This document shows, in pieces, positions 59,161 to 64,000 of a stretch of 64,000 nt of DNA. The stretch comes from Bradyrhizobium sp. 170 (GTDB lineage Bacteria > Pseudomonadota > Alphaproteobacteria > Rhizobiales > Xanthobacteraceae). Position numbers and translations under genes: made by a program. Positions within the stretch are counted from its first letter, which is position 1; each line of letters begins with the position of its first letter. The notes below the pieces were generated by a model, which searched no databases, was not told where the DNA came from, and was given only the letters and a program-made list of their open reading frames with translations. The stretch is from positions 2,108,001 to 2,172,000 of the forward strand of contig NZ_CP064703.1 in assembly GCF_023101085.1 (NCBI RefSeq), written 5' to 3'.

Positions 59161-59585
59161 CTAAGTTAAGCTCCGGCTCGGCCAAAGCCTGCCGAGGCGC
59201 CATGGGTGGACACAAACAATTTGAGCTCCGCGCGTTTCTTTTGCTTGGAAGGGCGAATCGGGAATAGGCTCTTGCTCACGTACTGCTCGACAGGAGCTGA
59301 GTGCATCTGATCGTAGTGATAAGAGCACCAAGACGACATTTTCATGCGCGGCCCTCGCAATACAGGCTTGCCACACATATAGGGGGCTCCGGGCTCTCCA
59401 TTTTTGAAGCCAATAATGGCCCGGCACTGGCCTTCAATGTGATCGACTAGCAAGACCTTCTTAGAACCGTCGGGTTTTTTTCACGTTGCCGCTCCGAAGT
59501 AACGGGCAATCTCTTGGAATGTCGTGCCGGTCATGGCGAGCGAGGCTTGCCGCCAAAGCTCGACCTTTCTGCGTTTAGTCGGCAT
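59161..59585 (-). pseudogene. GcrA-like zinc-binding protein, nonsense codon
   Basis: ATG 59585 follows a strong GGGAGG site and reads MPTKRRKVELWRQASLAMTG, then FQEIARYFGAAT and a TGA at codon 35 (59483-59481). In the same frame it continues KKPDGSKKVLLVDHIEGQCRAIIG, APYMCGKPVLRGPRMKMSSWCSYHYDQM. The Cys and His spacing (C...C...C..H) resembles the GcrA-type C-terminal domain. Either TGG became TGA or a translational restart at the TTG near 59453 is used. Confidence 0.6.
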
Positions 59586-60203
59586 ATCACCTCCCAGTGA
59601 TCTGTGCGGACATAACAAAAGCCTTCGACCTGAGCTGGTTGTGTGCTGGCACGGAGGAGCAAGCCGTCACACGCGCGAAACAGGCGGCTCGCGCAAGCGC
59701 ACTAGGAATCACGTCTGCTGTTTTTCGACTATCGTTACTTTCTTGGAGCTGGGACACGTGGAACCGGTGCTGCCTACTTTGATACCGTACAATTTGACGC
59801 TACGTACGATTCAAGTCCCTTTAGGGCGCTGGTAGAAAAATATGTCCCAACTCGTCGGCTCCAGGAGCAACGATCATACGAAAATTGAAGGAAGCAACGC
59901 CATTCCTCAAAGCATCGGTCGTTGCTAGCGGGCGATCTTAAGGTGCCGCCTTTGTGAGGGGTTCAGCTGACGCGGTGTCGGGTCTCTCTCAGGCGAATCT
60001 TCTCGCCGCAATCATGCTGTTCGCTTATGGGTATTAAGCGACCTGCAAATCGAGGGCTCCGCCAAGTGCACGCCGCTTTCCGGGCGAGTATGCTACTCCA
60101 TATTTGTGGCTCGGGAAGATGAGATGTATCCCTCCGCCAAAGGCCGTCTTGTTTGAGGGACGCGAGGGCTGCAGGTCCTAGGGGTAATCCTAGGAGAAGC
60201 GCT
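59586..60203. other. Gap left of the IS66 element
   Basis: Contains the second copy of the NolA-type repeat (59770-59930) and unassigned sequence up to the IS66 tnpA. The left terminal repeat of the element was not pinpointed. Confidence 0.4.
59793..59815 (-). promoter_or_regulatory. NolA/MerR-type operator in repeat copy 2
   Basis: TTTGACGCTACGTACGATTCAAG. It carries the same dyad and downstream KLYxxKVG coding start as the site at 34026, but the following frame is broken. Confidence 0.5.
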
Positions 60204-60605
60204 ATGACGAATTCGCGGGCAGAGGTTATCACATCGGTCGAGCGGCGGCGCCGGTGGTCGCAGGATGAGAAGGAACGGCTTGTTGCAGCATCGCTCGAGC
60301 CCGGAGCCAGTGTTTCCGAGGTGGCTCGCATGGCCGGCCTTCATGTGAGCCAGCTGTTCAGGTGGCGCAAAGAGCTTTGCAAGCATGGTGAAGCGAGTAC
60401 AGCGCCGTTCGTGCCGGTCGAGATTGGGCCGTCTGCGCCGCCGCGGGAGGTGGCCGAAGTGCCATTGACGACGACGGCGGCGCGTCGACGGAAGAGCCAG
60501 CGCATCATCGAGATTGATCTTGGTAGCGGGCACCGCATCCGGGTCGATGGCGACGTTGATGGAGACGCGCTACGTCGCGTTCTCGATGCTCTGGTACGCC
60601 GATGA
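60204..60605 (+). CDS. tnpA: IS66 TnpA (HTH accessory protein)
   Basis: 133 residues. HTH region [45 protein letters not shown] is the IS66 OrfA/IS3-type HTH. ATG 60204 follows AGGAGAAGCGCT. Overlaps tnpB by four bases. Intact. Confidence 0.92.
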   Translation: MTNSRAEVITSVERRRRWSQDEKERLVAASLEPGASVSEVARMAGLHVSQLFRWRKELCKHGEASTAPFVPVEIGPSAPPREVAEVPLTTTAARRRKSQRIIEIDLGSGHRIRVDGDVDGDALRRVLDALVRR

Positions 60606-60949
60606 TCCCGGTTCCGACGGGCGCGCGAGTGTGGCTGGCGACGGGCTACACGGACATGCGCCGAGGCTTTCCGTCGTTGGCACTCCAAGTGCAGGAGGTG
60701 CTGCGCAAGGACCCGCTCAGCGGTCATCTGTTCGTGTTCCGCGGTCGCCGAAGCGATCTTGTGAAGGTGATCTGGCACGATGGCCAGGGGGCATGCCTGT
60801 TCACCAAAAGACTCGAGAGAGGAAGGTTCATCTGGCCATCGGTTGCGGGCGAAGCAGTGACGATCTCACCGGCGCAGATGAGCTATCTGTTGTCCGGAAT
60901 CGATTGGCGCAACCCTCAAGAAGCGCTGCGACCAACGCGGGTCGGATAG
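60602..60949 (+). CDS. tnpB: IS66 TnpB (Orf2)
   Basis: 115 residues, the family length. [72 protein letters not shown] is the canonical Orf2 pattern. Required for transposition in the family; function unclear. Intact. Confidence 0.93.
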   Translation: MIPVPTGARVWLATGYTDMRRGFPSLALQVQEVLRKDPLSGHLFVFRGRRSDLVKVIWHDGQGACLFTKRLERGRFIWPSVAGEAVTISPAQMSYLLSGIDWRNPQEALRPTRVG

Positions 60950-60995
60950 CCGTTTTACTGTTTGAATCTGCAACGTGATCTGATTCAATGGCTTC

Positions 60996-62648
60996 ATGAT
61001 ATCGAAGCCGGACGACCTTCCATCGGACCTCGTGAGTGCCCTGGCGGCGCTGCAGGCCGAGCGTGAGGCGCGGCTGCAAGCCGAGGCGGTAGCTGCCAGT
61101 GCCCGGGCGGAGCTGTCGGCCAACGAGGCGCTGATCGCGCACCTCGAGCTGCGGATCGAGAAGCTCAAGCGCGAACTGTACGGGCAGCGCTCCGAGCGCA
61201 CGGCGCGGCTGATCGAGCAATTGGAATTGGAGCTCGAAGAACTCGTTACCACGGCGAGCGTGGATGAGCTTGCCGCACGTACCGCCGCGGCGAAAACCCA
61301 GGCCGTGCGCGCCTTCACACGCAAGCGGCCGGTGCGCAAGCCGTGGCCGGACGACATCGAACGCGAGCGCGTCGTCATCGAGGCCCCGACGAGCTGTGCA
61401 TGCTGCGGCGGATCGCGCCTGGCGAAGCTGGGCGAGGATGTGACCGAGACGCTGGAGGAGATCCCGCGCCGGTTCAAGCTGATCGAGACGGTACGGGAAA
61501 AGTTCACCTGCCGCGATTGCGAGAAGATCAGCCAGCCGCCGGCACCGTTCCATGCCACGCCGCGCGGCTTCATCGGTCCGCAATTGCTGGCGACGATCCT
61601 GTTCGACAAGTTCGGCATGCATATCCCGCTCAACCGCCAGAGCGTGCGCTTTAAGGCTGAGATGATCGATTTGCCGCTATCGACGCTGGCCGACCAGGTC
61701 GGCCACGGGACCTTCGCCGTCATGCCGCTGTTCCAACTGATCGAGCGGCATGTGCTGTCGGCCGAGCGCCTTCATGGCGACGACACCACCATCCGCATCT
61801 TGGCCAAGGGCAAGTGCACGACCGGGCGAATCTGGACCTATGTGCGGGATGACCGGCCCTACGGTGGGCCTGCGCCGGCGGCGGCGGTCTATTACGCCTC
61901 GAGCGACCGACGAGGTGAGCATCCGCAGAAGCATCTGGCCGCCTTCACCGGCATCCTGCAAGCCGACTGCTACAATGGCTTCGAGCCGCTGTTCGACCCG
62001 CAGAAGAAGGTGTTGCCGATCACGCCGGCATTTTGCTTCGCCCATGCGCGGCGGGGCTTCTTCGAGCTGGCCGATATCGAGAAAACCGCCCGGGACGGAC
62101 AGAAAGGCAAACCGGTCTCCCCGATCGCGCTGGAGGCGGTCAGGCGTCTGGACGCCCTGTTCGAGATCGAGCGCGCCATCAACGGCCGCAGTGCCGACGA
62201 GCGGCGTGCCGTGCGCCAGGAGAGAAGCAAGCCGCTGCTCGACGACATGCACGCCTGGCTGCTCCGCGAGCGAGAAACCCTATCGCGCTCCTCCGAGGTC
62301 CTGAAGCCTATGAATTACATGCTCAGGCGCTGGGACGACTTCGCCCGCTTCCTCGACGATGGCAGGATCTGCCTCAGCAACAACGCCGCCGAAAGAGCGT
62401 TGCGCGGCATCGCCTTGGGAAGGCGCAACTGGACCTTCGCCGGCAGTCTGCGTGGCGCTGACCGCGCCGCCATCATGCTGACGATGATCACGACCTGTCG
62501 CCTGAACGACGTCGATCCCAAAGCCTGGCTCGCCGACATCCTCGCCCGTATCGCCGATCTTCCCGCATCGCGTCTGCACGAGCTGCTGCCCTGGGAATGG
62601 AAGCTCCTGCGCCAAGCCGACAACCCCACCGATCAGCAAGCCGCCTGA
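60996..62648 (+). CDS. tnpC: IS66 TnpC transposase
   Basis: 550 residues, DDE transposase. N-terminal coiled coil (residues 5-70), zinc-binding CACCGG...CRDCEK, then HGDDTTIRIL and ILQADCYNGFEPLF (catalytic Asp) and SNNAAERALRGIALGRRNWTFAGS (catalytic Glu). Ends with a LPWEWKL tail. Fully open, so the element may be active. Confidence 0.94.
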   Translation: MISKPDDLPSDLVSALAALQAEREARLQAEAVAASARAELSANEALIAHLELRIEKLKRELYGQRSERTARLIEQLELELEELVTTASVDELAARTAAAKTQAVRAFTRKRPVRKPWPDDIERERVVIEAPTSCACCGGSRLAKLGEDVTETLEEIPRRFKLIETVREKFTCRDCEKISQPPAPFHATPRGFIGPQLLATILFDKFGMHIPLNRQSVRFKAEMIDLPLSTLADQVGHGTFAVMPLFQLIERHVLSAERLHGDDTTIRILAKGKCTTGRIWTYVRDDRPYGGPAPAAAVYYASSDRRGEHPQKHLAAFTGILQADCYNGFEPLFDPQKKVLPITPAFCFAHARRGFFELADIEKTARDGQKGKPVSPIALEAVRRLDALFEIERAINGRSADERRAVRQERSKPLLDDMHAWLLRERETLSRSSEVLKPMNYMLRRWDDFARFLDDGRICLSNNAAERALRGIALGRRNWTFAGSLRGADRAAIMLTMITTCRLNDVDPKAWLADILARIADLPASRLHELLPWEWKLLRQADNPTDQQAA

Positions 62649-62899
62649 CCTTCACGCATCGCCATCATAGAACTCGCCGTGCCCGTGCGCATGCGTCAAT
62701 CAGGCGGTCTTCGTCGTATGCGTACGATGAGATAGCCCCAGTGCGCTTCTAATGACCGCATGGCGAGAAGCGTCACTGAGCCGTGCGGTAACGTTCGAAG
62801 CTCGCACCGGAAGTTGATGAGTGGATTGCCTTAACCTGGTCGCGTCACTCGATGCCGCCGATAAAGATTCTATGGCGGGCGATGCAAGACGCATTCGAG

Positions 62900-63262
62900 C
62901 ACGCACACTGCCTTTGCAGAATTGGTACGTCGAGGACGCCTAGATCTCACGGCGCTGTATCGAAGCGGCGGACATTCCGGCACCATCCCAGCAAGCGAAA
63001 CTCAGTGCGAGCTCCCGCTGATCGCCGCCGAGAAGACTGGCGCCAAAGCGGCCGCTGGCGAGTATCGCATCGTGAGAGTCTCAGAGCAGTCATTAATGCC
63101 GACCAGCAAGCAAGGCAGCTCCATGAAGATCGAGGTAAGAGAGGTTACCGTTAACCCGCGGCGTCCCAGCGCCTTTCCGGCTCCAACAATGGCGGCGCAG
63201 CTCGCCAGATTTCCTATCGCCTGGCGAAACTCGATCTGGCCGATGGACTTAGTTTCGTTCAT
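62900..63262 (-). pseudogene. Flavin reductase, frameshifted
   Basis: ATG 63262 gives MNETKSIGQIEFRQAIGNLASCAAIVGA, then RRGLTVTSLTSIFMELPCLLVGIN, matching HpaC/FRP-type NAD(P)H:FMN reductases. A shift near 63080 moves the continuation (DAILASGRFGASLLGGDQRELALSFA) into another frame. The C-terminus is unreadable before the IS66 end. It may have partnered the LLM monooxygenase at 29.7 kb. Confidence 0.75.
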
Positions 63263-63363
63263 ATCGGGAGGCAATTGGTGGCTCATAGCCCACTTGCGGA
63301 CTGGTAGTTGGTTTCGAACGCTTGCGCCATGCGGAGATTGCTTGGCTCGCGATGAGCCTCGCC

Positions 63364-63558
63364 CTATTGCTCGCCGACAATCTTGAGAAGGCGCTCTCTC
63401 TCGGACAGAAGATGCCCATCCAGTGTAGTGTGCAGCGCACCCCGCAGCTCGGGTGAGATCGAATCGTCTGTATCGATCAGTTCCCGAAATTTGCCAAGGA
63501 TACGTTCGATGTTTCCGATCGATCCGAGTACCATGGTCATTCGCCAGGACATCATTGT
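63364..63558 (-). CDS. Small conserved-looking protein
   Basis: 64 residues (MMSWRMTMVLGSIGNIERILGKFRELIDTDDSISPELRGALHTTLDGHLLSERERLLKIVGEQ in outline, starting MMSWRMTMVL). A GGAGACACACA ribosome site precedes ATG 63558. Helical, no family known to me. The frame is open upstream but that part has no start site as good. Confidence 0.5.
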   Translation of the reverse strand, partial: TMMSWRMTMVLGSIGNIERILGKFRELIDTDDSISPELRGALHTTLDGHLLSERERLLKIVGEQ

Positions 63559-64000
63559 GTGTCTCCTTTGGCGCGAAAGCGTGCAAGCGATCCGGGCGGA
63601 TATGTCGACGATCTCGGCCGGACACGTAGCGCCGGCGTCTGCGGTCCAAGCGGCGGTCCATTGTCGCGCGGCGCTCTGGCCTCGATCCGCTCGACAAAAT
63701 TGTTTCCGTTGGCCTCTAGCCTGACATGCGAGTTGCCGCTGGGCCTGCGCCGCCTCCATCTGACAAAGCTCCGTCTCGGTTTGTGAAGCATTTTCATGAC
63801 TTACCTTTGCCGTCTTAGTTGGATGCACGGTTTTCTGTTGAAGCTGTGCATTTCGTCCACCGATGCTGACCATGTCTCTCGCCCGCAGCTCGCCTCGTCA
63901 GAATGCGAGAGAGCGCGGCGTCGGTGCTGATGGGCTTTCTGAATACTGATGTGGTCGTCCTCGAACGACGCGGCGCCTCAATGCCGCCCGCGGTGAGCAA
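63559..64000. other. Right edge, unassigned
   Basis: Minus-strand open frames enter from beyond the window (for example with TTTSVFRKPISTDAALSRILTRRA at 63.9 kb) but no family is recognised. Confidence 0.35.

Larger units (their letters stand above)
60150..62700 (+). mobile_element. IS66-family insertion sequence
   Basis: A complete IS66-type set tnpA-tnpB-tnpC in the standard order with ATGA overlap between A and B. Exact ends were not determined; a pair of imperfect inverted repeats and an 8-bp target duplication would be expected near 60150 and 62700. It is inserted beside a broken flavin-reductase gene. Confidence 0.85.

Noticed and set aside
60828..62639. Long minus-strand open frames over the IS66 tnpC gene
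   Set aside because: They are shadows of the high G+C tnpC reading frame; codon use and motifs belong to the plus strand.
1..64000. CRISPR arrays, tRNA or rRNA genes
   Set aside because: No regular short direct repeats with spacers, and no cloverleaf or rRNA signature was noticed on reading either strand.

Overview
The window is a stretch of the symbiosis island of a Bradyrhizobium-type soybean-group rhizobium. The evidence is the gene order nolA - nodD2 - nodD1 - nod box - (nodY position) - nodABCSUIJ - nolO - nodZ - fixR - nifA - fixA, a bradavidin II-like avidin, an O2-sensitive-type NifA, high G+C accessory DNA, and abundant insertion-sequence and pseudogene debris. No rRNA, tRNA or CRISPR array was seen.

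Layout. 1-7.1 kb is island debris: a broken HerA-type ATPase, an IS630 scrap, an intact nitroreductase, a modA scrap, a broken GNAT acetyltransferase, a group II intron whose maturase has two frameshifts, and an IS3 scrap. 7.1-9.5 kb and 16.1-18 kb hold the two halves of a duplicated MarR/LuxR segment. 9.8-16.1 kb is a minus-strand phosphonate-type cluster: PEP mutase, nucleotidyltransferase, HAD phosphatase, CDP-alcohol phosphatidyltransferase and methyltransferase. Only the nucleotidyltransferase is still open; the PEP mutase 5' end and its promoter occur three times. 18.3 kb encodes the avidin. 20.1-21.2 kb is a fossil fixA-fixC-fixX unit with a sigma-54 promoter. Next come a second LuxR protein, a dihaem cytochrome c peroxidase and an outer-membrane barrel protein. 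25-34 kb mixes decayed genes (amidase, aminotransferase, DctA) with intact amino-acid genes (MetC-like, HisC-like, LivK-like) and a luciferase-like monooxygenase.

34.7-58.4 kb is the nodulation and nitrogen-fixation core. nolA and a small companion gene are tandemly duplicated and decayed reciprocally. nodD2 and nodD1 precede a nod box that drives nodABCSU. nodI (three frameshifts), nodJ (nonsense codon) and nodZ (frameshift) look inactive, while nodA, B, C, S, U and nolO are open. fixR-nifA and fixA follow, each behind a -24/-12 promoter. Downstream of fixA lie a ruined fixB and a fixC with an abnormal C-terminus. 59-64 kb has a nonsense-interrupted zinc-finger protein, a complete IS66-type element (tnpABC), a broken flavin reductase and a small conserved ORF.

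How the genes work together. NodD1/NodD2 and NolA would control a Nod-factor backbone (NodABC) with N-methyl (NodS) and carbamoyl (NodU, NolO) groups. NifA would activate fixA through sigma-54. The recurring theme is duplication followed by complementary decay (MarR/LuxR, nolA/small ORF, pepM, fix), plus loss of Nod-factor export and fucosylation genes. If the frameshifts are not sequencing errors, this locus is in mid-decay.
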